A DNA stretch of 64,000 nt, from NCBI GenBank assembly GCA_942492375.1, contig CALOEL010000002.1:124001-188000 (forward strand). The letters run 5' to 3'. Position numbers and translations under genes: made by a program. The stretch comes from JAHEAO01 sp942492375. GTDB lineage: Bacteria > Pseudomonadota > Alphaproteobacteria > Rhodobacterales > Rhodobacteraceae. The notes under the pieces are model-generated. The model was not told the origin of the DNA. It did no database searches and was given only the letters and a program-made list of their open reading frames with translations. Positions 41,579 to 51,766 of the stretch are shown one piece after another (positions within the stretch are counted from its first letter, which is position 1; every line of letters begins with the position of its first letter).

Positions 41579-43045
41579 ATGCGATTTCTGCGCCGCAGCC
41601 TTGTCGGCCTTTTCCTGTTGGCGGTCACCGTCGGCCTGTTGGCCTGGGCGGGTCAGACCTTTTACGCCGCCCTGCAGGCGCGTTGGGCCGAGGAAAACTT
41701 TGCCCCGCAGGCGCGCGAGAGGGTGTTTGCCGTCAACGTGACCACGGTGGACCCATCAGAAATCACCCCCGTCCTGACCTCCTTCGGCGAGGTGCGCAGC
41801 CGCCGCACGCTCGACCTGCGGGCCAGTGCGGCCGGGCGGATCGTGGAACTGGCCGACGGGTTCGAGGAAGGCGGGGCGGTCGAGGCCGGGCAGCTTCTGG
41901 CGCGGATCGACCCGGCGGATGCGCAGGCGGCGCTGGACATCGCCCGCACCGATCTGGCGGAGGCCGAGGCCGATCTGCGCGAGGCACGGCGCGGGCTCGA
42001 TCTGGCGCGCGACGAGCTGGGTGCCGCGGAGCAGCAGGCGCGGCTGCGCGAACAGGCGCTGGAGCGGCAGCGCAACCTTGTGGCGCGCGGCGTCGGCACC
42101 GATGCCGCTGTCGAGACCGCCGAGCTGGCCGCTTCGGCGGCCGAGCAAGCGGTGCTGGCGCGGCGGCAGGCCATCGCGGCGGCCGAGGCGCGGATCGACC
42201 AGGCCGGAACCGCGTTGGAACGCAGCCGCATCGCGCTGACCGAGGCCGAGCGCGGACTGGCCGATACCGAGATCCATGCCGCCTTTGCCGGCACCCTTGC
42301 CGAGGTCGCGGTGGTCGAGGGCGGACTGGTCGCGGCCAATGAACGGCTGGCGCAGCTGGTCGATCCCGACACGCTGGAAGTGGCCTTCCGCGTCTCGACC
42401 CCGCAATATGCGCGGCTTCTGGACCGCGACGGGCGATTGCTGGATGCCGAGGTCGAGGCCGCGCTGGATGTCTATGGCGTCGATCTTGCCGCGATGGGCC
42501 GGGTGACGCGCGAAAGCGCCGCCGTGGGCGAGGGCCAGACCGGGCGGTTGCTGTTCGCGCGGCTGGAGGACCCCAAGGGCTTCCGGCCCGGCGATTTCGT
42601 CACGGTCCGCCTGCGCGAGACGCCGCTGCAGAACGTCGCGCTGCTGCCCGCGACCGCGATCGGCCCCGCCGAGGGTGTTCTGGTCGTCGGTCCCGAGGAC
42701 CGGCTGGTAGCCGTGCCGCTTGGCGTGCTGCGACGGCAGGGTGACGAGGTGATCGTGCCCGCCGCCGATCTGGTGGGACGGCAGGTCGTGACCGAGCGCA
42801 CCCCGCTGCTCGGCGCCGGGATCAAGGTGCGACCGGTCGCGCGGGCCGAGGATGGCGCGGCGGCAAGCACCGCGCTGCCCGAGATGCTGGAACTGACCGA
42901 TGAACGCCGGGCGCGGCTGGTGGCCTTCATCGAGTCGAACGATGGCATGCCGTCGGAAGCCAAGGCGCGGGTTCTGGCGCAATTGCAGGAAACCATGGTG
43001 CCGGTCGAGGTCGTCGAGCGGATCGAAGCCCGGATGGGAGGCTAG
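41579..43045 (+). CDS. RND efflux periplasmic adaptor (membrane fusion protein)
   Basis: The 488-residue protein has an N-terminal membrane anchor (LVGLFLLAVTVGLLAWAG), a lipoyl half-motif (RSRRTLDLRASAAGRIVELADGFEEGG), a long Ala/Arg/Glu coiled-coil hairpin (about residues 115-235), the second half (AAFAGTLAEVAVVEGGLV) and beta-barrel domains. The start is preceded by GGAG. It links the pump encoded 3 bp downstream to an outer-membrane channel not found in this window. Confidence 0.92.
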   Translation: MRFLRRSLVGLFLLAVTVGLLAWAGQTFYAALQARWAEENFAPQARERVFAVNVTTVDPSEITPVLTSFGEVRSRRTLDLRASAAGRIVELADGFEEGGAVEAGQLLARIDPADAQAALDIARTDLAEAEADLREARRGLDLARDELGAAEQQARLREQALERQRNLVARGVGTDAAVETAELAASAAEQAVLARRQAIAAAEARIDQAGTALERSRIALTEAERGLADTEIHAAFAGTLAEVAVVEGGLVAANERLAQLVDPDTLEVAFRVSTPQYARLLDRDGRLLDAEVEAALDVYGVDLAAMGRVTRESAAVGEGQTGRLLFARLEDPKGFRPGDFVTVRLRETPLQNVALLPATAIGPAEGVLVVGPEDRLVAVPLGVLRRQGDEVIVPAADLVGRQVVTERTPLLGAGIKVRPVARAEDGAAASTALPEMLELTDERRARLVAFIESNDGMPSEAKARVLAQLQETMVPVEVVERIEARMGG

Positions 43046-43048
43046 GGG

Positions 43049-46000
43049 ATGGCGCTGCGGATCGGAGGCTATGCCGGCGGCATCCTGTCCTATTTCGCCC
43101 GTCACCGGACGGCGGCCAATCTGGTCCTGGTGATCATGCTGGCCGCGGGGCTGGCCGCCTTTCCCCGGATGCGCGCGCAATATTTTCCCGACGTCATCAT
43201 CGAAGATGTGGAGGTCAGCGTGGCCTGGAGCGGCGCCGGCGCCGAGGATGTGGACCGCGCCATCGTCGCGGTTCTCGAACCCGCCCTGCTGGCCGTCGAG
43301 GGCGTGACCGCCAGCGACGCGGTGTCGCGCGAGGGCTCGGCCCGGATCGAGGTGGAATTCGAACCGGGCTGGGACATGTCCCGCGCGGCCGACGATGTTC
43401 AGGCCGCGGTGGATGGGGTGAACACGCTGCCCGAAGGCGCCGAGGATCCCGAGGTCCGGCGTGGGGCATGGCGCGACCGGGTCACCGATGTCGTCATCAG
43501 CGGGCCGGTGGGCGTCGACCAGCTTGGCCGGTTCGCCGACGAATTCGTGACCCGGCTGTTCGCCGCCGGGGTCACCCGCACGACGATACAGGGCATTGCC
43601 GCGCCCCGGATCGTGGTCGAAGTGCCGTCGCAGTCGCTGATCCGCAACGATGTCACGATGGCCGAGATCGCCGAAGCGGTCGCCGGCGCCGCCGAGGCGG
43701 ATCCCGCAGGCGATGTCGGCGGCGGCACCGCGCGGGTCCGCACCGGCACGGAGGCGCGCAGCGCCGAGGCGATTTCGCGCATCGTGCTGCGGTCGAACCC
43801 GGATGGATCGAAGCTGACCATCGGCGATGTCGCGCGGGTCCGTGTCGAGGGGATCGACCGCGAGCGGCAATATTACGTCGGCGACAATCCGGCGATCGCG
43901 GTGCGTGTCGACCGGTCCGAGGATGGCGATGCGGTGCGCATCCAGCGCCAGGTCGAGGACGTGGCCGCCGAGATGCAGCTTGGCCTGCCCGAGGGTGTCC
44001 AGCTGGACCTGATCCGCACCCGTGCCGAGCAGATCACCGCCCGGCTGAACATCCTGCTGGACAATGGCGCATTGGGGCTGGCGCTGGTCGTGGGGCTGCT
44101 GTTCTTCTTCCTCAATGCCCGCACCGCCTTCTGGGTGGCGGCGGGCATCCCGGTGTCGATGATGGCGGCGGTCGCGATCATGTATGCGTTCGGGCTGACC
44201 TTCAACGCGATCTCGCTCTTCGCGCTGATCATCACGCTGGGCATCGTGGTGGATGACGCCATCGTCGTCGGCGAACACGCCGATTTCCGCGCCCGGCGGC
44301 TGAAGGAACCCCCGATTGAGGCCGCCGAGAATGCCGCCCGCCGGATGTTCGCGCCGGTCTTTTCGTCAAGCCTGACGACGATCATCGCGTTTTTCGGGCT
44401 GGTCGCCATCGGCGGCCATTTCGGCACCCTGATCGCGGATATTCCCTTCACCGTCATCATGGTCCTGATCGCGTCGCTGGTCGAATGCTTCCTGGTGCTG
44501 CCCAATCACATGGCCCACGCGCTGACCCCGTCCGCAAGGCAGCACTGGTACGACCTGCCGAGCCGGGTGGTGAACCGGGGGTTCTCCTGGCTGCGCGAGA
44601 CCCTGTTCCGCCCGCTGATCCGGCTGGTGATCTGGGCGCGCTATCCGGTGCTGGCGGGAACCATCCTGGTGCTGGCCTCGCAGGTCGCCCTGTTCGTCCG
44701 CGGCGATCTGGAATGGCGGTTCTTCAACTCGCCGGAACAGGGCAGCGTGACCGGCAATTTCGCGATGCTGCCGGGGGCGACGCGCGAAGACACCGTGGCG
44801 ATGATGCGAGAGTTGCAGCGCGCCACCGCCGAGGTCGGCGCGCAATACGAGGCGGAACACGGCACCAACCCGCTGACCTATGTGCTGGCCGAGATCGGCG
44901 GCAATGCCGGTCGCGGGCTGTCCGGGGCCGATACCAAGGAAAGCTGGCAGCTGGGCGGTATCTCGATCGAGCTGATCGACGCCGACCTGCGGCCCTACTC
45001 CTCGTTCGAATTCGTCGCCGCGCTGCAGGATGCGGTGCGCAACCATCCGCTGGTCGAGACCGTCAGCTTCCGCGGCTGGCGCGGCGGCCCCGGCGGCGAT
45101 GCGCTGGATGTCGAATTCTACGGCGCCGACAGCACCACGCTGAAGGACGCGGCCGAAGCGCTGAAGACCGCGCTGGCGCGCTACCCCGAGGTTTCGGCGC
45201 TGGAGGACAGCCTCGCCTACGACAAGGACGAGCTGGTTCTGGACCTGACGCCGCAGGGGCAGGCGCTGGGAATCACCATCGACGCGCTTGGCCGGGTGCT
45301 GCGCAACCGGCTGAACGGGATCGAGGCAGCGACCTATCCGGACGGTCCCCGATCCGCCGAGATCCGGGTGGAACTGCCCGAGGACGAACTGACGGCGGAT
45401 TTCCTGGACCGGACCCAGGTGCGCACGCCCTCGGGCGCCTATGTCGCGCTGTCCGATATTGTCACGGTCGACCGGCAAAGCGGGTTTTCCACGGTGCGGC
45501 GGGAGAACGGCCTGCGGCTGGTCAATGTGACCGGCGATCTGTCCGAAGACGACCCTGCCCGCGCCGCCGAGATCATGGCGGAGCTGGAAGACTCGATCCT
45601 GCCGCGCGTCGAAGAGGAATACGGCGTGGCCTGGCGTCTTTCCGGCCTTGCCGAGCAAGAGCGCGAATTCCTCAGCGATGCGGCGCTTGGCTTCATGCTG
45701 TGCCTGCTGGGCATCTACCTGACGCTGGCCTGGATCTTCGGCAGTTGGACCCGCCCCCTAGTGGTGATGGCGGTGATCCCGTTCGGACTTGTCGGTGCGA
45801 TCCACGGCCATGTCGCCTGGGAGGTGCCGCTGTCGATGTTCTCTGTCATCGGGCTGATCGGCATGACCGGCATCATCATCAACGACTCGATCGTCCTGGT
45901 GACCACGATCGACGAATATGGCAGTGACCGGGGTCTCATTCCCTCGATCGTCGATGGCACGGCCGACAGGTTGCGTCCGGTGCTTCTGACCACCGCGACG

Positions 46001-46435
46001 ACGGTCCTCGGGCTCACGCCGCTTCTGTTCGAGACATCGCAGCAGGCGCAATTCCTGAAGCCGACGATCATCACGTTGGTTTACGGACTTGGTTTCGGGA
46101 TGCTGCTGGTGCTGCTGGTGGTGCCGGCGCTGATCGCGATGCAGCAGGATATCGGCAAGCAGATGACGGCCCTGCGGCGCGCCCTCGGCGCGGGGCGGCG
46201 GGGCTACGGGATCGGCGCGCTGTCCATCACGGCGGCGCTGGCAGTGGCGGCGGTGTTCGCGGCGACGCTGGGATCCGCGATCCTGACCGGCGCTCTGCCC
46301 GGCATGCTGCCCGCGCCCGTGGGTCTGCCGCTGATGCCGCTGTCCTTCGGGCTGTTCGTGGCCGGCTCGGCCGCGATCCTTTTGGCGGTTTTCGGCTTCG
46401 GGCTGCTCTGGATGGCGATGCGCCGCCGCGTCTAG
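43049..46435 (+). CDS. RND efflux pump permease (HAE-type)
   Basis: The 1128-residue inner-membrane protein has twelve helices and two large periplasmic loops. The first loop region contains RMRAQYFPDVIIEDVEV. Proton-relay acidic residues lie in the fourth helix (ITLGIVVDDAIVVGEHADFR), and GMTGIIINDSIVLVTTIDEY is the matching segment in the second half. It extrudes small molecules with the adaptor in front. It ends in a 4-bp convergent overlap with the DsbD-like gene. Substrate unknown. Confidence 0.93.
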   Translation: MALRIGGYAGGILSYFARHRTAANLVLVIMLAAGLAAFPRMRAQYFPDVIIEDVEVSVAWSGAGAEDVDRAIVAVLEPALLAVEGVTASDAVSREGSARIEVEFEPGWDMSRAADDVQAAVDGVNTLPEGAEDPEVRRGAWRDRVTDVVISGPVGVDQLGRFADEFVTRLFAAGVTRTTIQGIAAPRIVVEVPSQSLIRNDVTMAEIAEAVAGAAEADPAGDVGGGTARVRTGTEARSAEAISRIVLRSNPDGSKLTIGDVARVRVEGIDRERQYYVGDNPAIAVRVDRSEDGDAVRIQRQVEDVAAEMQLGLPEGVQLDLIRTRAEQITARLNILLDNGALGLALVVGLLFFFLNARTAFWVAAGIPVSMMAAVAIMYAFGLTFNAISLFALIITLGIVVDDAIVVGEHADFRARRLKEPPIEAAENAARRMFAPVFSSSLTTIIAFFGLVAIGGHFGTLIADIPFTVIMVLIASLVECFLVLPNHMAHALTPSARQHWYDLPSRVVNRGFSWLRETLFRPLIRLVIWARYPVLAGTILVLASQVALFVRGDLEWRFFNSPEQGSVTGNFAMLPGATREDTVAMMRELQRATAEVGAQYEAEHGTNPLTYVLAEIGGNAGRGLSGADTKESWQLGGISIELIDADLRPYSSFEFVAALQDAVRNHPLVETVSFRGWRGGPGGDALDVEFYGADSTTLKDAAEALKTALARYPEVSALEDSLAYDKDELVLDLTPQGQALGITIDALGRVLRNRLNGIEAATYPDGPRSAEIRVELPEDELTADFLDRTQVRTPSGAYVALSDIVTVDRQSGFSTVRRENGLRLVNVTGDLSEDDPARAAEIMAELEDSILPRVEEEYGVAWRLSGLAEQEREFLSDAALGFMLCLLGIYLTLAWIFGSWTRPLVVMAVIPFGLVGAIHGHVAWEVPLSMFSVIGLIGMTGIIINDSIVLVTTIDEYGSDRGLIPSIVDGTADRLRPVLLTTATTVLGLTPLLFETSQQAQFLKPTIITLVYGLGFGMLLVLLVVPALIAMQQDIGKQMTALRRALGAGRRGYGIGALSITAALAVAAVFAATLGSAILTGALPGMLPAPVGLPLMPLSFGLFVAGSAAILLAVFGFGLLWMAMRRRV

Positions 46436-47247
46436 CCGCCTGTGCAGCCCCGGATCTCGACCGCGCGGTCGCGGCCGAGGACGGTGATCGTCACGTCCGA
46501 GCGGTCAAGCAGGAACGGCGCGGCATTGGCCGGAACCATGTCGGCGCTCGCGGTCAGAACGCCGCCCTGGCGTGCCATCGCGGCCTCCGAAATCCAGATC
46601 GACTTGTCCTTCAGTTCGATCACCGCCAGTTCCGATCCGATATCGGGCATTTCGATCCGCGCGGTCATGCGCAGACCGTCGGCAATCGGGTCGACGGCGC
46701 AGGTCGTGCCCGTCACGCCCATCGCCCGCGCAGTTTCCGGCTGCCGCGCAAGGCTGGCTCTGATCGCCGGGTCGACGCTGCCCCCCGGCGTCAGGCTTGC
46801 ATCCAGATCGACCTGCATCGGCAGGCAGACCTCCTCGCAGATGCCGAGTTCGACGCTGGCCCGCAGCGCGATCTTCTGCCCCTCGGTCCTGGGCACGACT
46901 TCCATCGGCAGGATCAGCTCGTCGTGATAGCCGATGCTCTGCAACCCGCCGGCCGAGAATACCTGTGGCACCGGCCAGTGAAACGCCACCGCTTTCAGGT
47001 TGTCCGAGCCGCTCCAGTCGAAGCGCGGCGGGATGCCGCCCTGACCCGGCGCGCGCCAGTAGGTCTTCCAGCCCGGCGCCAGCCGGACGCGCAGCGCCGC
47101 CATATGGGTGCCGCGGTCGGTTCGCCAGCCCGGCAGGATATCGACCTGGGCGATGTCTTCCAGAACGATGACATTGCTGGCCGCCCGCGCGGGCGCGGTG
47201 ACGAGGGCTAGAACGCAGGCCAGTGAAAGAAGCACGGCTTTCGACAT
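46432..47247 (-). CDS. Periplasmic DsbD N-terminal-domain-like protein
   Basis: The 271-residue protein has a signal peptide (AVLLSLACVLALVTAPARA) and an immunoglobulin-like domain matching the alpha domain of DsbD: LAPGWKTYWRAPGQGGIPP and the redox pair C-x3-C in LGICEEVCLP. Two further Cys occur (TTCAVDP and RGCTGG). The membrane and thioredoxin domains of DsbD are absent. It may accept reductant from a separate CcdA/DsbD and pass it to periplasmic proteins. Confidence 0.85.
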   Translation of the reverse strand: MSKAVLLSLACVLALVTAPARAASNVIVLEDIAQVDILPGWRTDRGTHMAALRVRLAPGWKTYWRAPGQGGIPPRFDWSGSDNLKAVAFHWPVPQVFSAGGLQSIGYHDELILPMEVVPRTEGQKIALRASVELGICEEVCLPMQVDLDASLTPGGSVDPAIRASLARQPETARAMGVTGTTCAVDPIADGLRMTARIEMPDIGSELAVIELKDKSIWISEAAMARQGGVLTASADMVPANAAPFLLDRSDVTITVLGRDRAVEIRGCTGG

Positions 47248-47360
47248 GCCGTGACCTTAGGGATGCTGGCCCGGTTGGGAAATCACAAATCAGCGATAGA
47301 CTGCCGTTCCGGCGCTGTCGCGCCCTTGTCTCGACGCCGTGCAATGGCCATCATCAAGAG

Positions 47361-47936
47361 ATGACCCGCGATCACGATTCCAGCGATCTGACCGGCAAGC
47401 TGCTGGTGGCCATGCCCGGCATGGGCGACCCGAGGTTCGAAAAGGCCGTGATCCTGGTCTGCGCCCATTCTGCCGAGGCATCAATGGGGCTGATCGTGAA
47501 CAAGCCGGCGCCGGGGGTCGACGTGGTCGACCTGCTGGAGCAGCTCAAGATCCCGAAAGCCGAAGCGGGGCGCGACATCCGGGTGCATTTCGGCGGCCCG
47601 GTCGAGAATGCCCGCGGCTTCGTGCTGCATTCCGGCGACTACACCGCCAATGATACGACATTGCGGATCGGCGAGGGTTTCGGGATGACCGCGACGCTCG
47701 ACGTGCTCGAGGAGATCGCCGATGGCCGGGGACCGCATATGGCGCTGCTGATGCTGGGTTATGCCGGTTGGGGACCGGGCCAGCTTGAGGCCGAGATCCT
47801 GCAGAACGGCTGGCTGACCTGCGACGCGACGCCCGAGCTTGTCTTCGCCCGCGACAGCAGCGCGAAATGGGGCCGGGCGCTGGGATCGCTGGGGATCGAT
47901 CCGACGGGCCTTTCGGGCGCGGCGGGGCGGGCCTAA
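47361..47936 (+). CDS. YqgE/AlgH family protein
   Basis: The 191-residue protein has the UPF0301 signature: LLVAMPGMGDPRFEKAVILVC, GLIVNKP, HFGGPVENARGFVLHS and GYAGWGPGQLEAE. The family is widespread, has known structures and no settled function. The start at 47361 is conventional; its ribosome site is weak (AAGAG). It converges on the Sua5 gene with a 4-bp overlap. Confidence 0.93.
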   Translation: MTRDHDSSDLTGKLLVAMPGMGDPRFEKAVILVCAHSAEASMGLIVNKPAPGVDVVDLLEQLKIPKAEAGRDIRVHFGGPVENARGFVLHSGDYTANDTTLRIGEGFGMTATLDVLEEIADGRGPHMALLMLGYAGWGPGQLEAEILQNGWLTCDATPELVFARDSSAKWGRALGSLGIDPTGLSGAAGRA

Positions 47937-48883
47937 CCGCGCGGCGCGGCGGCGCGGCGCAGACGGTCGTTGATGGCGCGGCCAAGGCCATGATCAGGCA
48001 CCGGCGAGACCGCGATACGCCCTGCGCCACACGCGTCGAGATCGTGCAGGTGCCGAAACAGGTTTGCCGCCGCTTCGGTCAGATCGCCAGAGGCCGACAG
48101 GTTCAGGTCGCAGTCCACCGGGCCGAATCCCAGCATCAGTTCATCGGCGCGCCGATCCGTCGCATCGAGGCGCAGCGCCGCCTTCGGCGCGTAATGCGAG
48201 GCAAGCTGGCCGGGTGCATTGGGGCGTTCGGTCGACTCCGGTGATGCCAGCGGAAAGCCGAGGCAGCTTTCGATCGCCTCGGCGGGCAGGCCACCCGCCC
48301 GCAGCAGCGTCGGCTTGCCGACCAGTCCCACGATGGTGCTTTCGACGCCGACCTCGCAGGGGCCGCCATCAAGGACCGCGTCGATCCGGCCGCCGAGACC
48401 CTCGATCACATGACCCGCGGTCGTCGGGCTGATCCGGCCCGAGGGATTGGCCGAGGGCGCGGCCACCGGTCCCCCGAAAGCAGACAGCAGGCGATGCGCC
48501 AGCGCATGTTCGGGCACCCTGATGGCGACACTGGGCAGTCCGGCGCTGATCAAGGGCGAAATGCCGCTTTGGGCGCGGAGCGGCAGCACCAGCGTCAGCG
48601 GACCGGGCCAGAAGGCCGAGGCCAGCCGTTCCGCAGTGGCGTCGAATTCGGCGATCCGACCGGCCTCGGCGGTCGAGGCGACATGGACGATCAGCGGATT
48701 GAACTGCGGCCGGCCCTTCGTCGCGAAGATTTCCGCCACCGCGAGGTCGTTCCGCGCATCCGCGCCCAGACCGTAGACGGTCTCGGTCGGGAACGCGACA
48801 AGCCCGCCGTCCCGCAGGATCCTCGCGGCCTCGGACAGGCCGCTGGCGTTTGGCTGCAACAGTCTTGTTTCGATGTCGTTCAT
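47933..48883 (-). CDS. L-threonylcarbamoyladenylate synthase (Sua5 type)
   Basis: The 316-residue protein has an N-terminal YrdC domain (GGLVAFPTETVYGLGADA, KGRPQFNPLIVH, PSANPSGRISPTTA) and a C-terminal Sua5 domain (about residues 205-316), so it is the long form. It makes threonylcarbamoyl-AMP for the t6A37 modification of tRNA. Two starts are possible: ATG 48883 fits the family alignment; ATG 48916, 33 bp upstream, has GAGGG directly adjacent. Confidence 0.92.
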   Translation of the reverse strand: MNDIETRLLQPNASGLSEAARILRDGGLVAFPTETVYGLGADARNDLAVAEIFATKGRPQFNPLIVHVASTAEAGRIAEFDATAERLASAFWPGPLTLVLPLRAQSGISPLISAGLPSVAIRVPEHALAHRLLSAFGGPVAAPSANPSGRISPTTAGHVIEGLGGRIDAVLDGGPCEVGVESTIVGLVGKPTLLRAGGLPAEAIESCLGFPLASPESTERPNAPGQLASHYAPKAALRLDATDRRADELMLGFGPVDCDLNLSASGDLTEAAANLFRHLHDLDACGAGRIAVSPVPDHGLGRAINDRLRRAAAPRG

Positions 48884-49001
48884 TCGGCGTGACGTCGCGT
48901 TCTGGTTGCTGGACATCCCTCATCGGGTACCTTTGAAGGATTGAAGATGTTTCATAGGGTCGAGCCGGGCGGATGCCAAGCCGACATTGATTGGGGGCAG
49001 C

Positions 49002-50720
49002 ATGCCTTACCGAGTGCCATTGAATGATTTCAGCTTTCTCTTCGATCATGTGGTCGATCTGGACAGCGTGCGGGGCACCGAGCTTTTCGCCGAAGCCGGA
49101 AAAGACCTGACCTCGGCCATCCTGACCGAAGCCGCGCGACTGTGCGAGGATGTTCTGGCGCCCCTGCAGCGCCCCGGTGACGAAAACCCGGCGCATCTGG
49201 AGAACGGCGTCGTCCGCACTTCGCCCGGATTTGCCGAGGGCTACCGCGCGATCGCGGAAGGCGGCTGGATCGGCATGGCCGCGCCCACCGAATATGGCGG
49301 CATGGGCCTGCCGCAGACGCTGACGACCGCCGTCAACGACATGATGGCCTCGGCCTGCCTGTCGCTGCAACTGAACCCGCTGATGAGCCAGGGCCAGATC
49401 GAGGCACTGGAACACCATGCCAGCGAAGAGCTGAAGGCGCTTTACCTTCCCAAGCTGATTTCCGGCGAATGGTGCGGCACGATGAACCTGACCGAGCCGC
49501 AGGCCGGGTCCGATGTCGGCGCGCTGCGGACGCGGGCGGAGCCGCAGGACGACGGAAGCTATTCGGTGACCGGCCAGAAGATCTATATCAGCTGGGCCGA
49601 CAATGATTTCACCGAGAATGTCTGCCACCTCGTGCTGGCACGGCTGCCGGGCGGTGCCGAGGGAACCCGGGGCATCAGCCTGTTCATGGTGCCGAAGTTC
49701 ATTCCCGATGCCGAGGGCAGGCCGGGCAAGGCGAACAGCCTCAAGGTCGTCAGCCTCGAGCACAAGATGGGCCTGCACGGCTCGCCCACGGCGGTGATGG
49801 AATATGACGGCGCGACGGGCTGGCTGGTCGGAAAGCCGCATGAAGGCATGAAGACGATGTTCACGATGATGAACAATGCCCGTCTTGGCGTCGGCGTGCA
49901 GGGCATCGGCGTGGCCGAAGGCGCGTGGCAGCACGCGCTAACTCATGCGCTGGAGCGCAAGCAGGGCAGGACGCCGGTGGCGGATGGCGGCGGCGCGATC
50001 GCAGATCATGCCGATGTGCGCCGGATGCTGGCCACGATGAAGGCCGAAACCTATGCCGCCCGCGCGATCGCGCTGGCCTGTGCGGTGGCGATCGACATGG
50101 GCCGCGCGACAGGCGATGCCGACTGGCAGGCCCGCGCCGCCTTCCTGACCCCGATCGCCAAGGCGTTCGGCACCGATACCGGCATCGCCGTGGCGGATAT
50201 GGGCGTGCAGGTGCATGGCGGCATGGGGTTCATCGAGGAGACCGGCGCCGCGCAGTATTTCCGCGATGTCCGCGTCACCGCCATCTACGAAGGCACCAAT
50301 GGCATCCAGGCGATGGATCTGGTCGCGCGCAAGCTGTCGGACCGGGGCGAGGCCGCGTATCGCCTGCTCGACGAGATCGAGGAGCTTGCCGAAACCGCCC
50401 GCGGCGACTTCCCCAAGATGACGCAGTCGCTCTGGAGCGCCGCCGAGACGCTGCGCGAAACGACGGAATGGCTGGTGGCGCAGGACGATCTGAACGAGCG
50501 TTTCGCAGGGGCGGTGCCGTTCCTGCGGGCCTTCGCACGGGTTCTCGGGGCGCATTACCATCTGAAATCGGCGATGGCCGAAGGCGCCGACGGTCCGCGC
50601 ACGCGGCTGGCGCGATTCTACATCAAGCGGCTGCTGCCGGAACACGCCGGGCTTCTTGAGCAGGTGCGCGCGGGGTCGGTCCATCTCTATGCGCTGAGCC
50701 TCGATGATCTGACGGGATGA
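49002..50720 (+). CDS. Acyl-CoA dehydrogenase (DmdC-like)
   Basis: The 572-residue protein has the ACAD fold: MNLTEPQAGSDVGALRT, SLEHKMGLHGSPTAVM, and VQVHGGMGFIEETGAAQYFRD with FAD-binding EGTNGIQAMDLVARKL. The extra C-terminal domain gives the roughly 570-600 length of the group that includes methylmercaptopropionyl-CoA dehydrogenase DmdC. It oxidises an acyl-CoA and passes electrons to ETF, then to the ETF:quinone oxidoreductase found at 60306. DMSP specificity is not shown. It overlaps the next gene by ATGA. Confidence 0.9.
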   Translation: MPYRVPLNDFSFLFDHVVDLDSVRGTELFAEAGKDLTSAILTEAARLCEDVLAPLQRPGDENPAHLENGVVRTSPGFAEGYRAIAEGGWIGMAAPTEYGGMGLPQTLTTAVNDMMASACLSLQLNPLMSQGQIEALEHHASEELKALYLPKLISGEWCGTMNLTEPQAGSDVGALRTRAEPQDDGSYSVTGQKIYISWADNDFTENVCHLVLARLPGGAEGTRGISLFMVPKFIPDAEGRPGKANSLKVVSLEHKMGLHGSPTAVMEYDGATGWLVGKPHEGMKTMFTMMNNARLGVGVQGIGVAEGAWQHALTHALERKQGRTPVADGGGAIADHADVRRMLATMKAETYAARAIALACAVAIDMGRATGDADWQARAAFLTPIAKAFGTDTGIAVADMGVQVHGGMGFIEETGAAQYFRDVRVTAIYEGTNGIQAMDLVARKLSDRGEAAYRLLDEIEELAETARGDFPKMTQSLWSAAETLRETTEWLVAQDDLNERFAGAVPFLRAFARVLGAHYHLKSAMAEGADGPRTRLARFYIKRLLPEHAGLLEQVRAGSVHLYALSLDDLTG

Positions 50721-51766
50721 CCGCGCCCGGCGAACGATCCATCCGTTACCCCGTTGAGACCCCGCCTGAATTCGGCGCGCCAAGCGAGATTGCCGAAGGC
50801 GTGCAATGGCTGCGGCTGCCGCTGCCGATGGCGCTCGATCACGTCAACTGCTTCGTGCTGGACGATGGCGATGGCTGGACGCTGGTCGATACCGGCTTCG
50901 ACACCAAGAAAACCCGCGGCCTCTGGCAGGCCGCGCTGAACGGCCCGCTTGCGGCCAAGCCGGTGCGACGGGTCATCGTGACCCACCACCATCCCGACCA
51001 TATCGGGCTGGCAGGCTGGTTCCAGACCGAGTTCGGCGCCGAACTTGTCACGACCCGCACCGCATGGCTGACGGCCCGGATGCTGGTTCTGGACGAACAT
51101 GACCGTCCGAAGCCCGAAACCCTGGCCTTCTGGCGCGCCGCTGGCATGGCAGCGCAGATCTACGAAAAGCGCCTGAACGAGCGACCGTTCAACTTCGCCG
51201 ACATCGTAACGCCGCTGCCGTTGGGCTTCAGCCGCATCCGCGAGGGCGACACCCTGACTGCCGGTTGCCGCCGCTGGATCGTGCGGATCGGCGAGGGCCA
51301 TGCGCCGGAACAGGCCACGCTCTGGTCCGAGGATGGTGAACTGGTGCTGGGGGCGGATCAGCTTCTGCCGTCGATCTCGCCCAATCTCGGGGTCTATGCG
51401 ACCGAGCCCGAAGCCGATCCCGTCGCGGAATGGCTGACCTCTTGCGAACGGCTGGCCGACCACGCGACCGAGCGCCAGCTGGTCCTGCCCGGTCACAAGC
51501 TGCCCTTCACCGGCCTGCCCACGCGGTTGCAGCAACTGATCGGCAACCATCACGGCGCGCTGTCGCGGCTGCTCGACCATCTCGACCGGCCCCGGACCGC
51601 CGCCGATTGCTTCCTGCCGCTCTTCAAGCGCGAGATCGGCGAAGCGGCCTATGGTCTGGCGCTGGTTGAATCGGTGGCGCATCTGAACCATCTGTTCCAG
51701 CAGGGAAAGGTCACTCGCACCCGGCGCGAAGATGGGGCATGGTTGTGGCAGCGAAAGGAGCCGTGA
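50717..51766 (+). CDS. MBL-fold metallo-hydrolase
   Basis: The 349-residue protein has the zinc motif THHHPDHIG, further ligands GEGHAPEQ and DQLLP, and LPGHKLPF. It has a C-terminal winged-helix-like extension (ADCFLPLFKREIGEAAYGLAL), as in the LACTB2/glyoxalase-II-like branch. It is coupled to the acyl-CoA dehydrogenase (ATGA) and to the next gene (TGATG), so it may hydrolyse a thioester or lactone in the same pathway; this is inferred from context. Confidence 0.88.
   Translation: MTAPGERSIRYPVETPPEFGAPSEIAEGVQWLRLPLPMALDHVNCFVLDDGDGWTLVDTGFDTKKTRGLWQAALNGPLAAKPVRRVIVTHHHPDHIGLAGWFQTEFGAELVTTRTAWLTARMLVLDEHDRPKPETLAFWRAAGMAAQIYEKRLNERPFNFADIVTPLPLGFSRIREGDTLTAGCRRWIVRIGEGHAPEQATLWSEDGELVLGADQLLPSISPNLGVYATEPEADPVAEWLTSCERLADHATERQLVLPGHKLPFTGLPTRLQQLIGNHHGALSRLLDHLDRPRTAADCFLPLFKREIGEAAYGLALVESVAHLNHLFQQGKVTRTRREDGAWLWQRKEP

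Noticed and set aside
41756..44278. Minus-strand frame of 840 codons
   Set aside because: It is a shadow of the RND adaptor and pump, rich in His, Arg, Asp and Gly without motifs.
48369..49934. Minus-strand frame of 521 codons across Sua5 and the acyl-CoA dehydrogenase
   Set aside because: It overlaps two genes with intact catalytic motifs and shows no domain of its own.
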